Shown here one piece after another: positions 50,841-60,020 of a stretch of DNA of 64,000 bases; position 1 is the first letter of the stretch, and each line of letters opens with the position of its first letter. The notes under the pieces were generated by a model. It was not told where the DNA came from, searched no databases, and worked only from the letters and a program-made list of their open reading frames with translations. Both the position numbers and the translations under genes were made by a program. The stretch is from NCBI RefSeq assembly GCF_036226445.1, contig NZ_CP108474.1, positions 2,294,001 through 2,358,000 of the forward strand, read 5' to 3'. This DNA comes from Streptomyces sp. NBC_01255 (lineage in GTDB: Bacteria > Actinomycetota > Actinomycetes > Streptomycetales > Streptomycetaceae).

Positions 50841-51662
50841 CTACTGACGACCGCCCTCCACCGGCAACGACCGGCCTCCGGCCGCCGTCACCGGCGACAG
50901 CTCCGGGCGCTTGGCCCGGCGGCCGTCGCCGGACGAGCGGCCACGGAGGCGCCGGCCCAGCCAGGGACCGAGGAAGGCCCCGGCCCAGCGCAGTTCGGCG
51001 CCCGCCGCACGCACACCCGTGCGCGCGGGGAGCGGGGGTCCGGACAGCGGCCGGGTCCAGGAGTCGTCGCTGCCGGGCAGGTCGAGCGCCTGGGCGACCG
51101 CGGCGGCGATCCGCGCGTGGCCGAGCGGGCCGGCGTGCAGCCGGTCCGCACTCCACAGCCGGGGGTCGGTGACGACCGGGTGGTGCGAGGTCTCGACGAC
51201 CGTGACGCCATGCCGGCCTCCGGCCTCCCGGATGCGCTCGTTGAGGTCCCGCACCCGGGACGCGACCGGGCGGGCCGCCGGGATCAGCCGACCGATGTCG
51301 GGGAACGTGAGGGTCGCGACCCGGGCCCCCTGGCCGGCCAGGGCGGCGAACATCGCCTCCAGGTGCCCGGCCGTCTCGTCCGCGTCGAAGCCGGGACGCA
51401 GCAGGTCGTTGACCCCCGCGACGACCGTGGCCAGGTCGGGCCGCAGCGCGAGCGCCGGGGCCAGCTGCTCGGCGCGCACCTGGCCCGCGAGGCGTCCGCG
51501 CACGGCCAGGTTGGCGTACCGCGCGTCCGGGGCGTCGCGGGCGAGCAGCTCGGCGAGCCGGTCCGCCCAGCCGCGCAGGCCGACGGTGTCGTCGCCGTCG
51601 CCGACCCCTTCGGTCTGACTGTCGCCCAGGGCGACGTACCGCAGAAACGTGCCGTCCGACAT
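50841..51662 (-). CDS. SGNH/GDSL-type hydrolase
   Basis: A 273-residue esterase/lipase-fold protein. Block I GDSQTEG carries the nucleophile (S15), block III VAGVNDLL carries N85, and the catalytic pair is in WSADRLHAGPLGH (D173, H176). There is no signal peptide, so it is probably cytoplasmic. The last 60 residues are basic and poorly conserved. GGAGGCC precedes the ATG at 51662. It is divergent from a two-component kinase across an unusually AT-rich gap. Substrate unknown. Confidence 0.88.
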   Translation of the reverse strand: MSDGTFLRYVALGDSQTEGVGDGDDTVGLRGWADRLAELLARDAPDARYANLAVRGRLAGQVRAEQLAPALALRPDLATVVAGVNDLLRPGFDADETAGHLEAMFAALAGQGARVATLTFPDIGRLIPAARPVASRVRDLNERIREAGGRHGVTVVETSHHPVVTDPRLWSADRLHAGPLGHARIAAAVAQALDLPGSDDSWTRPLSGPPLPARTGVRAAGAELRWAGAFLGPWLGRRLRGRSSGDGRRAKRPELSPVTAAGGRSLPVEGGRQ

Positions 51663-51696
51663 GTGGCCTCCACCTTCCCCCCACTTACTCACTTTT

Positions 51697-51713
51697 TTGA
51701 CTATACAACTCAA
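51697..51713. promoter_or_regulatory. AT-rich imperfect dyad between SGNH hydrolase and kinase genes
   Basis: TTGACTATACAACTCAA, flanked by a T6 run, in a genome where such A/T runs are rare. It reads almost the same on both strands (TTGA...TCAA ends). It could be an operator or promoter core for the leftward hydrolase. Confidence 0.45.
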
Positions 51714-51789
51714 CCCCCATCGCGCGGCTGAAGGGCGCCGGGACGGCGAGCACGGGCCCCGCGACCGCCCGCCGCCTATCCTTCGACGC

Positions 51790-53106
51790 ATGCCCGTCCC
51801 CCTCCGCGCCCGCCCCGGCGGCCGCCTGCCGCCGCGGACCGCCGACGCGCTCGTGGCATGCGTCGTCCTGGTCGTCGTGGCGATCTGGACGCTCGTCTCC
51901 GGGCGGTACGCGAGTGAACCGGCGCTCCGCACGGTGCTCGGCTGGGCGCTCGTCCTGATCGGCTGCGGGTCCCTCTACTTCCGGCGACGGCAGCCGGTCG
52001 CCGTCGCCGTCGTCACGCTGCTCGCCTGCGTCGTCTACTACCCGCTGTCCGCCCAGGACGGCCCCCTCATGATCGCCTTCGCGCTCGCGCTCTACACGAC
52101 CGCCGCCGAGGGCCGGTTCGCCGCCGCCGTCGCGCTCGCCGCCGTCACCCTCCTCGCGGTCGGCCTCGGCGAGATCCGGCAGCAGCCGGGGCACCGGCAG
52201 ATCGACGACACCTCGCTCGCCATGCTGGCCGGCTGGCTGATCAGCCTCGTCGCCGTGGGCCGCGCCCAGCGCACCCGGCTCGCGTATCTGCACGAGGTCG
52301 AGCAGCGCGCGCTCGCCGCGGAGCGGGAGCAGGAGGCCCGGGCCCGGCAGAGCGCCACCGAGGAGCGGCTGCGGATCGCCCGGGAGCTGCACGACATCCT
52401 CGGCCACAGCGTCTCGCTCATCAACGTCCAGTCCGGCGCCGCGCTGCACCGGCTGAGCAAGAATCCGGCCCCCGAGGCCGGGCTCGCCACCGCCGCCGAG
52501 GCGCTGGAGGCGGTGAAGTCCACGAGCAAGGACGCGCTGCGCGAGCTCCGGGCCACGCTCGGCGTGCTGCGCCGGGCCGACGAGGCCACGCCCACCTCCC
52601 CCGCCTCCGGCCTCGCTCTCCTGGGCGATCTCACGGAGCGGGCCCGGAGCGCGGGACTCGACGTCCGTACGAGCATCACGGGCACGCCCGTACCGCTCCC
52701 GCCGCCGGTCGACCTCGCCGCGTACCGGATCGTGCAGGAGTCGCTGACGAACGTGACCCGGCACGCCGGGGCCCGTACGGTACGGATCACCCTCGTCTGG
52801 GACGCGGAACCGGACGTGGCCTCGGACGACTCCGACGACCTCGACGACTCCGCCGCCCTCGACACGGCCACGCGTACGCGCGCGGGCACGCGCGTGCTGC
52901 GGTTGCGCATCGCCGACGACGGCGGGGGCGCGCCCGAGGGCGGACCCGCGGGCAGCGGCATCCAGGGCATGGCGGAACGGGCCCGCGCGCTCGGCGGCGA
53001 GCTCACCGCCCGGAACACGGACGACGGCTTCCTCGTGGACGCCCGACTCCCGCTCACCGCCCCCACCGCACCCACAACACCCGCTCCCGAAGGGGACCCC
53101 CGATGA
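51790..53106 (+). CDS. NarL-class sensor histidine kinase
   Basis: A 438-residue kinase. Four or five hydrophobic helices occupy about 20-155. HisKA_3 carries the acceptor in RLRIARELHDILGHSVSL (H201). The HATPase part has QESLTNVTRHAGARTVR and DDGGGAPEGGPAGSGIQGMA, with an acidic insert (DVASDDSDDLDDSAALD) in the middle. The ATG at 51790 lies seven bases after TATCCT, so the mRNA may be leaderless. It is coupled to the response regulator by an ATGA overlap. Confidence 0.9.
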   Translation: MPVPLRARPGGRLPPRTADALVACVVLVVVAIWTLVSGRYASEPALRTVLGWALVLIGCGSLYFRRRQPVAVAVVTLLACVVYYPLSAQDGPLMIAFALALYTTAAEGRFAAAVALAAVTLLAVGLGEIRQQPGHRQIDDTSLAMLAGWLISLVAVGRAQRTRLAYLHEVEQRALAAEREQEARARQSATEERLRIARELHDILGHSVSLINVQSGAALHRLSKNPAPEAGLATAAEALEAVKSTSKDALRELRATLGVLRRADEATPTSPASGLALLGDLTERARSAGLDVRTSITGTPVPLPPPVDLAAYRIVQESLTNVTRHAGARTVRITLVWDAEPDVASDDSDDLDDSAALDTATRTRAGTRVLRLRIADDGGGAPEGGPAGSGIQGMAERARALGGELTARNTDDGFLVDARLPLTAPTAPTTPAPEGDPR

Positions 53107-53780
53107 TCCGTGTCGTGCTCGCCGACGACCAGACCCTGGTCCGGGCCGGCTTCCGGTCGATCCTGTCCGACGAGGACGACATCGAGGTCGTCGGCGAGGC
53201 CGGGGACGGCGAGCAGGCCATCGCCCTCGCCCGCGAACTCCTCCCGGACGTGGTCCTGATGGACATCCGCATGCCGGTGCTCGACGGTCTTGAGGCCACG
53301 CGGCGGATCTCTTCCGACGAGCGACTCGAAGGCGTCCGGGTGGTCGTCCTGACCACGTTCGACGCCGACGACCACGTGTACGGGGCGCTGCGCGCGGGCG
53401 CGTCGGGTTTCCTGGTCAAGGACACCGAGCCGATGGAACTCCTGCACGCCGTACGGGTGGTGGCGCGCGGTGACGCCCTGATCGCCCCCGCCGTGACCCG
53501 CCGGCTCATCGCCGAGTTCGCCGAACGCGCCGGTGGCGCCGGGCGGCAGCCGGACCCGAGCCCCCGCCTGACCGCCCTCACCGAGCGGGAGCGCGAGGTG
53601 CTCGGCCTCGTGGGCGCGGGGCTCTCCAACGACGAGATCGCCGGCCGCCTCGTCCTCTCTCCCGCCACCGCCAAGACCCACGTCAGCCGGATCATGACCA
53701 AGCTGGCCGTACGCGACCGCGCGCAGCTGGTCGTCCTGGCGTACGAGTCGGGGATGATCACCCCGGGCTGGCTGGCCTGA
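53103..53780 (+). CDS. NarL/LuxR-family response regulator
   Basis: A 225-residue partner of the preceding kinase. The receiver has LADDQTLV, D54 in VVLMDIRMPVLDG and FLVKDTEP. The output helix-turn-helix is LTEREREVLGLVGAGLSNDE followed by TAKTHVSRIMTKL. The start overlaps the kinase stop by four bases. It is followed after 131 bp by cytochrome bd genes on the same strand, which are plausible targets. Confidence 0.93.
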   Translation: MIRVVLADDQTLVRAGFRSILSDEDDIEVVGEAGDGEQAIALARELLPDVVLMDIRMPVLDGLEATRRISSDERLEGVRVVVLTTFDADDHVYGALRAGASGFLVKDTEPMELLHAVRVVARGDALIAPAVTRRLIAEFAERAGGAGRQPDPSPRLTALTEREREVLGLVGAGLSNDEIAGRLVLSPATAKTHVSRIMTKLAVRDRAQLVVLAYESGMITPGWLA

Positions 53781-53911
53781 CCCTTAGGGGTCAGGGGCCG
53801 GAGCCACAACTCCCGGGGTACGCGCGCGTGGGCCGGCACAACCCGTGGGGTACGCCAGGTGTCCTCCCCGGGCCGACGCCAAGCTCGTGACCGTACACGG
53901 ACACTGGCGGG

Positions 53912-55273
53912 GTGAATCAGGACGTACTCGATCTCGCACGGCTGCAGTTCGCGCTCACCGCCGGCGGCCACTTCCTCTTCGTCGCCCTCACCCTGGGCCT
54001 CGTCACCGTGGTGGCCGCGCTCCAGACCCGGGCCACGATCAGCGGCAAGCCGCAGGACGCCCGGATGGTGCGCTTCTGGGGCCAGCTGTACGTGATCAAT
54101 TACGCGGTGGGGATCGTCACCGGTCTGGTGATGGAGTTCCAGTTCGGCATGGCCTGGAGCGGGCTCACCCACGAGGCGGGCAACATCCTCGGCGCCTCGC
54201 TCGCGGTGGAGACCATCGTGGCCTTCTTCGTCGAGTCGACCTTCCTCGGCCTGTGGATCTTCGGCTGGCACCGGCTCAACCGCTGGGCCCATCTGGCGGC
54301 CATCTGGATCGTCGCCCTCACCGCCTACCTCTCGGCGTACTGGATCCTCGTCTCCAACGGCTTCCTGAACCATCCCGTGGGGTACTCCTCCGAGAACGGC
54401 GAGCTCGTCCTGGACGACCCGGTCGCGGTCCTCACGAACCCCTCGGCGCTCCTCGCCTTCGGGCACGTCCTCGCGGGGGCGCTGCTCACCGCAGGGTTCT
54501 TCATGGCCGGGGTGAGCGCGTACCACCTCTTCCGCCGCAGCCCCGAGTGGGAGTTCTTCGGGCGCAGTCTGCGGATCGGGGTGTTCGTCTCCGTGCCCGC
54601 GCTGATGGCCGCCGCGGTCTTCGGCGGGATCCAGTTCGCCACCCTCACCACCTTCCAGCCGATGAAGTCGGCCGTCTTCAGCGGAAAGGCGGCCGAGATC
54701 GCACGGCTCCAGGCGGAGCTGTCGGCCCGGTTCGGGCCTGGTGACTACGTGCCGTCGGAGGCCTGGACCCGGGGCGGCGGTCTGGTGATGCTGATCAGCT
54801 TCGCCCTGATGATGTACCTGTGCTTCGCCGGCGCGATCCTGGCCTGCTTCAAGAAGGTCGTCTTCCGGTTCAGGTTGTGGCATCTCGTCCTGATGGCCGC
54901 CGTACCGCTGCCGTACCTCGCGATGATCAGTGGCTGGGTCTTCCGGGAGTCCGGCCGGCAGCCCTGGGTCGTCTACGGGCTGCTGAAGACGGAGGACGCC
55001 GTCTCGGACCTCTCCCCCGGCACCATGCGGCTCTCCCTCACCGTCTTCACCACGGTCTTCGTCCTGCTCGCCCTCCTCAACGCCTGGCTCCTCGCCCGGC
55101 ACGCCCGCCGCGGTCCCGTGGAATCCGGGCTCGGCCACGACGAACGGCCGGAACGCGACGGCCCGGAACCGGACGGCGCCGACGAGGGGAAGGGGCCGCC
55201 GCCGTCATCGTCGGACCCGTCGGCCGACCCGCCGTCCGACCCCGCGGACGCCCTGCCGGCCCCCCGCTACTGA
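53912..55273 (+). CDS. cydA: Cytochrome bd oxidase subunit I
   Basis: A 453-residue quinol oxidase subunit carrying the hemes. Seen: H20 in GGHFLFVALTLG, H185 in AFGHVLAG, the proton-path glutamates E100 and E108 in VETIVAFFVESTF, and GRQPW. The Q-loop is short, as in Gram-positive CydA. About nine helices, then a charged C-terminal tail rich in Asp/Pro/Ser (about 410-453). GTG start at 53912. It is followed by cydB. It follows a NarL-type system that may respond to redox state. Confidence 0.94.
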   Translation: MNQDVLDLARLQFALTAGGHFLFVALTLGLVTVVAALQTRATISGKPQDARMVRFWGQLYVINYAVGIVTGLVMEFQFGMAWSGLTHEAGNILGASLAVETIVAFFVESTFLGLWIFGWHRLNRWAHLAAIWIVALTAYLSAYWILVSNGFLNHPVGYSSENGELVLDDPVAVLTNPSALLAFGHVLAGALLTAGFFMAGVSAYHLFRRSPEWEFFGRSLRIGVFVSVPALMAAAVFGGIQFATLTTFQPMKSAVFSGKAAEIARLQAELSARFGPGDYVPSEAWTRGGGLVMLISFALMMYLCFAGAILACFKKVVFRFRLWHLVLMAAVPLPYLAMISGWVFRESGRQPWVVYGLLKTEDAVSDLSPGTMRLSLTVFTTVFVLLALLNAWLLARHARRGPVESGLGHDERPERDGPEPDGADEGKGPPPSSSDPSADPPSDPADALPAPRY

Positions 55274-55352
55274 GCCCCCGCCGCAGCCCCGCGCTACAGA
55301 CCGATCACCGCCAGACCGACCACCGCCGCCGCCGCCGACCCGAGGAGCCCCC

Positions 55353-56132
55353 GTGGAGACCCTGGCCATCGTCCTGCTCGCCTTCTTCGCCGCGGGCTGG
55401 TTCGTGCTCGCCGGGGCGGACATCGGCACCGGCATGCTCACCCCCTGGCTCGGCCGCGGGGACCGTGAGCGGCGCCTCGTCCTCACCTCCTTCGCGCCCT
55501 TCTTCCTCGGCAACGAGGTCTGGCTCGTCGCCACCGCGGGCGTGCTCGTCGGCTGTTTCCCCGCCCTCGAAGGGGAGCTTCTGAGCGGCCAGGCCCCGGT
55601 GCTCGTCGCCCTGCTGACCAGCTGGATCGTCCGGGACACCGGGCTCTGGTCGCGCGGCCGGGGCCCGGGGCCGCGCTGGCGGGCCGGCTGCGACACCGCC
55701 GTGACGTGCGGGAGCTGGGCAGTCGCCCTCTCCTGGGGCTGGCTGCTCGCGGCCCTGCTCACCGGGCGGCCTTACGCACCGGCGACCGGCGCGACGGCCG
55801 TACTCACCGCCCTGGCCGTGGCCGCCCTGTTCGCCGCGCACGGGCTGGGGTTCGCCACGCTCCGGCTCACGGGACTCCCGTACGAGCGGGCCCGCAGGCT
55901 CGTCGGACGCGCCGGACGCCCGTGGCAGTCCTTCGCCCTCACCGGCGTCCTCCTCGGCGGGCTGCCGCTCTGGGCGGGCACGGCCCTCCCGCTGGCCGAC
56001 AAGGCCGCCTCCCCCGCCACGCTGACCCTGCTCGTCCCCGCCCTCCTCGTCGTCACCCCGCTCCTCGTGGCGGTCCAGGCCTGGACGTGGCATGCCTTCC
56101 GGCACCGGGTCACCCGCCCGTCGTACCTCTGA
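55353..56132 (+). CDS. cydB: Cytochrome bd oxidase subunit II, short form
   Basis: A CydB-like protein of only 259 residues, against roughly 330-380 normally. The N-terminal half is well matched (GADIGTGMLTPWLGRGDRER, FLGNEVWLVATAGVLV, SWIVRDTGLW). About seven hydrophobic helices are visible, and the protein stops after AWTWHAFRHRVTRPSYL. The stop is clean and followed by an 18-bp repeat, each unit starting with an in-frame TGA. GAGGAG precedes the GTG at 55353. No cydCD follows. It could be a functional minimal subunit or a decayed one. Confidence 0.8.
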   Translation: METLAIVLLAFFAAGWFVLAGADIGTGMLTPWLGRGDRERRLVLTSFAPFFLGNEVWLVATAGVLVGCFPALEGELLSGQAPVLVALLTSWIVRDTGLWSRGRGPGPRWRAGCDTAVTCGSWAVALSWGWLLAALLTGRPYAPATGATAVLTALAVAALFAAHGLGFATLRLTGLPYERARRLVGRAGRPWQSFALTGVLLGGLPLWAGTALPLADKAASPATLTLLVPALLVVTPLLVAVQAWTWHAFRHRVTRPSYL

Positions 56133-56201
56133 GCCAGGGCGACTCACTGAGCCAGGGCGACGCTCTGAGCCAGGGCGACCCTCTGAGCCAGGGCGACGCT
56201 C
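56130..56201. repeat. 18-bp tandem repeat x4 beginning at the cydB stop codon
   Basis: Units 56130-56147, 56148-56165, 56166-56183 and 56184-56201, consensus TGAGCCAGGGCGACNCWC. The first TGA is the cydB stop, and the 18-base period keeps every later TGA in the same frame. Confidence 0.93.
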
Positions 56202-56208
56202 CCCTGGG

Positions 56209-57495
56209 TCAGGAGTCCTCCGGCGAGGCCTCCTTCTTGTGGTGCAGGGCCTTCTGCAGCCGGGCCACCACCGCCTCGCCGTACCTCCGGTGGCCGTGGA
56301 CGCGCGGGTCGTCCGTCACGTCGTACCGCTTCACATAGGCACCGAGGAAGGCCTGCAAGGTGGCCACGGCCGGAATCGCGATCAGCGCGCCGACGGCGCC
56401 GAGCAGCGCAGTCCCCGCGATCACCGAACCGAAGGCCACCGCCGGGTGGATGTCCACCGTCTTCGAGGTGAGCTTCGGCTGGAGTACGTAGTTCTCGAAC
56501 TGCTGGTAGATCACGACGAAGCCGAGCACCCACAGCGCGTACCAGGGGTTGACGGTGAAGGCGATGAGCATCGGCAGGGCGCCGGCCAGGTAGGTGCCGA
56601 TGGTCGGGATGAACTGCGACACAAGCCCGACCCAGACCGCGAGCGCCGGCGCGTACGGCACGTCCAGGATCTCGAAGAGGACGAAGTGGGCGACGCCGGA
56701 GATGAGGGCCATCAGGCCGCGCGAGTAGAGGTAGCCGCCGGTCTTGTCGACCGCGATCTCCCAGGCACGCAGTACCTCGGTCTGCCGGGCGGGCGGCAGG
56801 ACGGAGCAGAGCGCGCGCCGCAGCCGGGGCCCGTCGGCCGCGAAGTAGAACGCGAAGAGGAAGATCATCAGGAGTCGGAACAGACCGCCGAGGACGGTGG
56901 CCGAGACGTCGAGCACGCCGGACGCGCTGTTCTGTACGTACTTCTGCAGCCAGTCGGAGCTCAGGATGTTGTCCTGGACCTCGACCCGCGACAGCTCCGT
57001 GTGGAAGGTCTGGTTGATCCAGTTGATCACCGAGTCGAGGTACTTGGGGAAGTTCTCGACCATGTCCACGATCTGCCCGGCGAGCATCGAGCCGAGGAGG
57101 ACGACGAAGCCGACGCTGAAGACCAGGACGCCGAAGAAGACGAGGAAGGTCGCGAGACCTCGGCGCATCCCGCGCGCCGCCATGCGCCCGACCGCCGGTT
57201 CGATGGCGAGGGCGAGGAAGAACGCGAGCAGGATGTTGACGAGCAGGCCGACGAGCTGGTGGAAGGCCCAGCTGCCCAGCAGGAAACAGGCGTAGAGCGC
57301 GAGGGCCAGGACGATCGCACGGGGCAGCCAGCGGGGCATCCGCGCGGCGGCCTGCCATAGAGCCGCCGGGGGGACGGTCGAGTCCCCGGACCCGGACGCC
57401 GCGGTGCGGTCGGTCGGCTGGGTCGGCGCGGTCGGCTGGGTCAGGTCTGTCTTTTCGGTGTCGTCAGTCGGGGCCACCCCGCCAGTCTCGCGCAC
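56209..57495 (-). CDS. AI-2E (YdiK/PerM)-family membrane protein
   Basis: A 428-residue transporter-like protein of the AI-2E family; proven roles vary from signal export to Na+/H+ exchange. A Thr/Pro/Gln-rich cytoplasmic start (LTQPTAPTQPTDRT) precedes eight or so helices. The family block IPTIGTYLAGALPMLIAFTV, QQFENYVLQPKL and VAFGSVIAGTALLGAVGALI are diagnostic. The C-terminus is charged (KKEASPEDS). Two GTG starts (57495, 57477) are possible. It is convergent with cydB. Confidence 0.87.
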   Translation of the reverse strand: MRETGGVAPTDDTEKTDLTQPTAPTQPTDRTAASGSGDSTVPPAALWQAAARMPRWLPRAIVLALALYACFLLGSWAFHQLVGLLVNILLAFFLALAIEPAVGRMAARGMRRGLATFLVFFGVLVFSVGFVVLLGSMLAGQIVDMVENFPKYLDSVINWINQTFHTELSRVEVQDNILSSDWLQKYVQNSASGVLDVSATVLGGLFRLLMIFLFAFYFAADGPRLRRALCSVLPPARQTEVLRAWEIAVDKTGGYLYSRGLMALISGVAHFVLFEILDVPYAPALAVWVGLVSQFIPTIGTYLAGALPMLIAFTVNPWYALWVLGFVVIYQQFENYVLQPKLTSKTVDIHPAVAFGSVIAGTALLGAVGALIAIPAVATLQAFLGAYVKRYDVTDDPRVHGHRRYGEAVVARLQKALHHKKEASPEDS

Positions 57496-57557
57496 CGCAC
57501 GGACATTCCACCCGGGACCCCGTACATCCTCCGCCGGCCCCGTCGGTTACCGGCCGC

Positions 57558-57752
57558 TCACCGCTTGTCGGCCGGTACGTCGACGGCGGCGCAGACGGCC
57601 CGCCACACGTCCTTGGCCTCCCAGCCGGCGTCCAGGGCGTCCTGCACCGTCCGCCCGCCGAGCTCCGCCATCACATGGTCACGCGCGAAGGAATCCGCGT
57701 AGGACGCACCGAAGTGGTCCGCCATCCGCTCCCAGAAAATCGTCAACCGCAT
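57558..57752 (-). CDS. DUF3046 protein
   Basis: A 64-residue protein matching the actinobacterial DUF3046 family (MRLTIFWERMADHFGASYAD, then VMAELGGRTVQDALDAG and VWRAVCAAVDVP). The family is typically encoded near recA, as here. It is helical, small and soluble. Role unknown. Confidence 0.9.
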   Translation of the reverse strand: MRLTIFWERMADHFGASYADSFARDHVMAELGGRTVQDALDAGWEAKDVWRAVCAAVDVPADKR

Positions 57753-57831
57753 GACGCCAGTATCCCGCTCCCAAGAGTGCAGCCCGCTCCGCAGGCCTTG
57801 TCACCGCGACTTTCCGCCCTACGGTCGGAGC

Positions 57832-58761
57832 ATGGCCGAAAAACCCCTCTCCTCGCCGCCCCCGACTCCGCTGGCCCGTGCCGAGCGCTTCGTCTGGCTG
57901 ACGGCCCGTGTCCTCGAACAGCGCCGGTTCGCCTACCACTTCCTGCGCGGTGGCGCGGACCAGGTGGAAACGGCTCTCACGGCGTACCTGAACGCGGACG
58001 GCGGCTACGGGCACGCCCTCGAACCCGATCTGCGCGGACCGGTCAGCCAGCCCCTCCACACCGCGCACGCCCTCCGGGTCCTGGAGTCGATCGGCCGCTG
58101 CGGCGGCATGCGCGTGGAACGGATCTGCCGCTACCTCACCGACATCTCGACGCACGAGGGCGCCCTCCCGGCGATCCACCCGTCCCAGCGGGGCTACCCC
58201 TCGGCGCCGTTCGTCCCGGTCGTCGACTCCCCGCCGAGCGCGCTGCTCACGACCGGCCCGATCGTCGGGCTGCTCCACCGCAACCAGGTGTGGCACGCGT
58301 GGCTGTTCCGGGCCACCGAGTACTGCTGGGCCGCCGTGGAGGCGCTGGAGAAGTCCCATCCGTACGAGGTCCAGGCCGCTGTCGCCTTCCTGGACGGGGC
58401 CCCGGACCGCCCGCGCGCGGAGGCGGCCGCCGACCGGCTGGGGAGGCTGGTGCGCGAGCAGGGGCTCGCCGTCCTGGATCCGGACCGGCCGGACGACTAC
58501 CCGGTCCCGGACGGGTACGCGCCCGGCGAGCACCACTTCCCGCACGACTACGCGCGCGTGCCGCATTCGCTGGCGGCCGGCTGGTTCACGGACGAGGAGA
58601 TGGCCCGTTCGCTGGACCGGCTCGCGGCCGACCAGGAGGAGGACGGCGGCTGGCCGATCCGCTGGCGGGCCTGGGCCCCGGGGTCGGCCCTGGAATGGCG
58701 GCCGATCGTCACCGTCGAGGCACTGCGCACCCTCCGCGCGCACGGCCGCCCGGTCGACTGA
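57832..58761 (+). CDS. Prenyltransferase/squalene-oxidase-like toroid protein, unknown function
   Basis: A 309-residue cytoplasmic protein with the look of an alpha/alpha toroid: ALTAYLNADGGYGHALEPDL and LDRLAADQEEDGGWPIRWRA match the repeat with a D/E-GG(Y/W) turn. Between these lie HTAHALRVLESIG and LFRATEYCWAAVEALEKSHP. There is no DXDD or metal site, so terpene cyclisation is unlikely. The ATG at 57832 follows CGGAG too closely for a normal site. It is divergent from DUF3046 and convergent with a regulator gene. Confidence 0.65.
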   Translation: MAEKPLSSPPPTPLARAERFVWLTARVLEQRRFAYHFLRGGADQVETALTAYLNADGGYGHALEPDLRGPVSQPLHTAHALRVLESIGRCGGMRVERICRYLTDISTHEGALPAIHPSQRGYPSAPFVPVVDSPPSALLTTGPIVGLLHRNQVWHAWLFRATEYCWAAVEALEKSHPYEVQAAVAFLDGAPDRPRAEAAADRLGRLVREQGLAVLDPDRPDDYPVPDGYAPGEHHFPHDYARVPHSLAAGWFTDEEMARSLDRLAADQEEDGGWPIRWRAWAPGSALEWRPIVTVEALRTLRAHGRPVD

Positions 58762-58773
58762 CCGTGCCCTCTG

Positions 58774-59988
58774 CTACCCCTCCGGCGCCTCGCGCAGCAG
58801 CAGAGCCGCGAGGGCCGTCGCCGTGCCCCTCGGCGTCGCCAGGTCGATGCCGGTGCGCTCGGCGATCCGGGCGAGCCGGTTGTCGACGGTGTTGGGGTGC
58901 AGCCCGAGCGCGGTGGCCGTGGCGCGCCGGTCCTGCCCGTGGGCGAGGTGGGCGCGGAGGGTGTCGAGAAGCTCCGGCCGGTCGGCGACGGGGTCGAGGA
59001 GGGCCGCGATCCGCCGGCCGCTCTCCCCGGGCCGTGACAGGTGGTACTCCAGGAGTACGTCGTCGAGCCGGTGCAGCCCGGGCGGCAGTCCGCATCCGGC
59101 GGCGACCCGAAGGACCTCCCCCGCCGTACGGGACGCCTCCGGCACCTCCCCCGGGCCCTCGGCGGGCACGACGGCGACCCGCAGCGTGGCGCCCGCGGCC
59201 CGGGAGAGCCGCCGCGCCAGATCCTCCGGTGGTTCGGGTGCGCCGGGGACGATCGCCCGCCCCGGCTCCGTACCGACGTCGAGGAGGGCGGGCACCTCCA
59301 CGCCGAAGCAGTGGTCCAAGGCCGTCTGGACGCGGCGCAGCCGTCTGCGGGCCGCCACGTCCCCCTCGCCGGGATCGGCCACGGGAGCAGGGGCGCCCGC
59401 TCCGTCGACGCCGACGGCGAGCACGAGGCAGGGCCCGTCGATCCCGAAGGGCGCCGCCGCGAGCCGGTCCGGGGGCAGCGTCCCGTCGAGGAGCCCGCGA
59501 AGCAGGGAGCGGCGCTGGGCCCGCCGCTCGGTCTCCAGGGCGGAGCGTTCGTCGAGGTAGGTCTCGGCGACGGCGCCGACGATGCCCTGCTGGGCCTCCA
59601 GGAGCAGGTCGGCGAGCTCGACGAGGGCGGCCTCGTCACCGGGCCGCGCGACCTCGCGCAGCGCCTGCCACAACACGTACATGCCGAGGGCGTGACTGCG
59701 TAGCAGGAGGTGGAGCGGCATGCCCTCCTCGGCGCGCTGCGCGGCCCGCTCGCGGAACAGCCGCATGGCGCCGCGCTCCCCGGGCTCCGGAGCGAGGGCG
59801 CGGCGGAGGAAGAGCCGTACGCCGTGGCGGACGGTCGCCGCGATCTCGACGTCCTTCATCTCGTCGGGGAGGCGGTCGTAGCCGGGCAGCCGTGCGAAGG
59901 AGTCCCTGGTCATTCGGCGGGCCAGTTCGTTGACCCGGGCTTCGCAGCGCAGGGCGAGCGCGCGGGCGCCTTCGGAGATCTCCGGCAC
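58774..59988 (-). CDS. PucR/CdaR-like transcriptional regulator
   Basis: A 404-residue regulator. The C-terminal helix-turn-helix (about 340-385, RRATATALGLHPNTVDNRLA) is the PucR/CdaR type. The N-terminal 160 residues are helical (EISEGARALALRCEARVNEL, LLLRSHALGMYVLWQALREV), resembling the RsbRD-like part of this family, with a degenerate central domain. The GTG at 59988 has GAGGAGGA upstream and is preferred to 60030. A near-perfect dyad (60003-60020) lies between it and the divergent hydrolase gene. Confidence 0.83.
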   Translation of the reverse strand: MPEISEGARALALRCEARVNELARRMTRDSFARLPGYDRLPDEMKDVEIAATVRHGVRLFLRRALAPEPGERGAMRLFRERAAQRAEEGMPLHLLLRSHALGMYVLWQALREVARPGDEAALVELADLLLEAQQGIVGAVAETYLDERSALETERRAQRRSLLRGLLDGTLPPDRLAAAPFGIDGPCLVLAVGVDGAGAPAPVADPGEGDVAARRRLRRVQTALDHCFGVEVPALLDVGTEPGRAIVPGAPEPPEDLARRLSRAAGATLRVAVVPAEGPGEVPEASRTAGEVLRVAAGCGLPPGLHRLDDVLLEYHLSRPGESGRRIAALLDPVADRPELLDTLRAHLAHGQDRRATATALGLHPNTVDNRLARIAERTGIDLATPRGTATALAALLLREAPEG

Positions 59989-60002
59989 GACGGTCCTCCT
60001 CG

Positions 60003-60020
60003 ACTGTGATCGGTCACAGT
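60003..60020. promoter_or_regulatory. CRP-like inverted repeat in the divergent regulator/hydrolase promoter
   Basis: ACTGTGA-TCGG-TCACAGT, perfect seven-base arms. It resembles a CRP/FNR site but with four rather than six bases between TGTGA and TCACA. It sits 15 bases before the regulator start and 106 before the hydrolase start. Confidence 0.6.

Noticed and set aside
60003..60020. A true CRP site
   Set aside because: The spacing between TGTGA and TCACA is four bases instead of six, so it is listed only as CRP-like.
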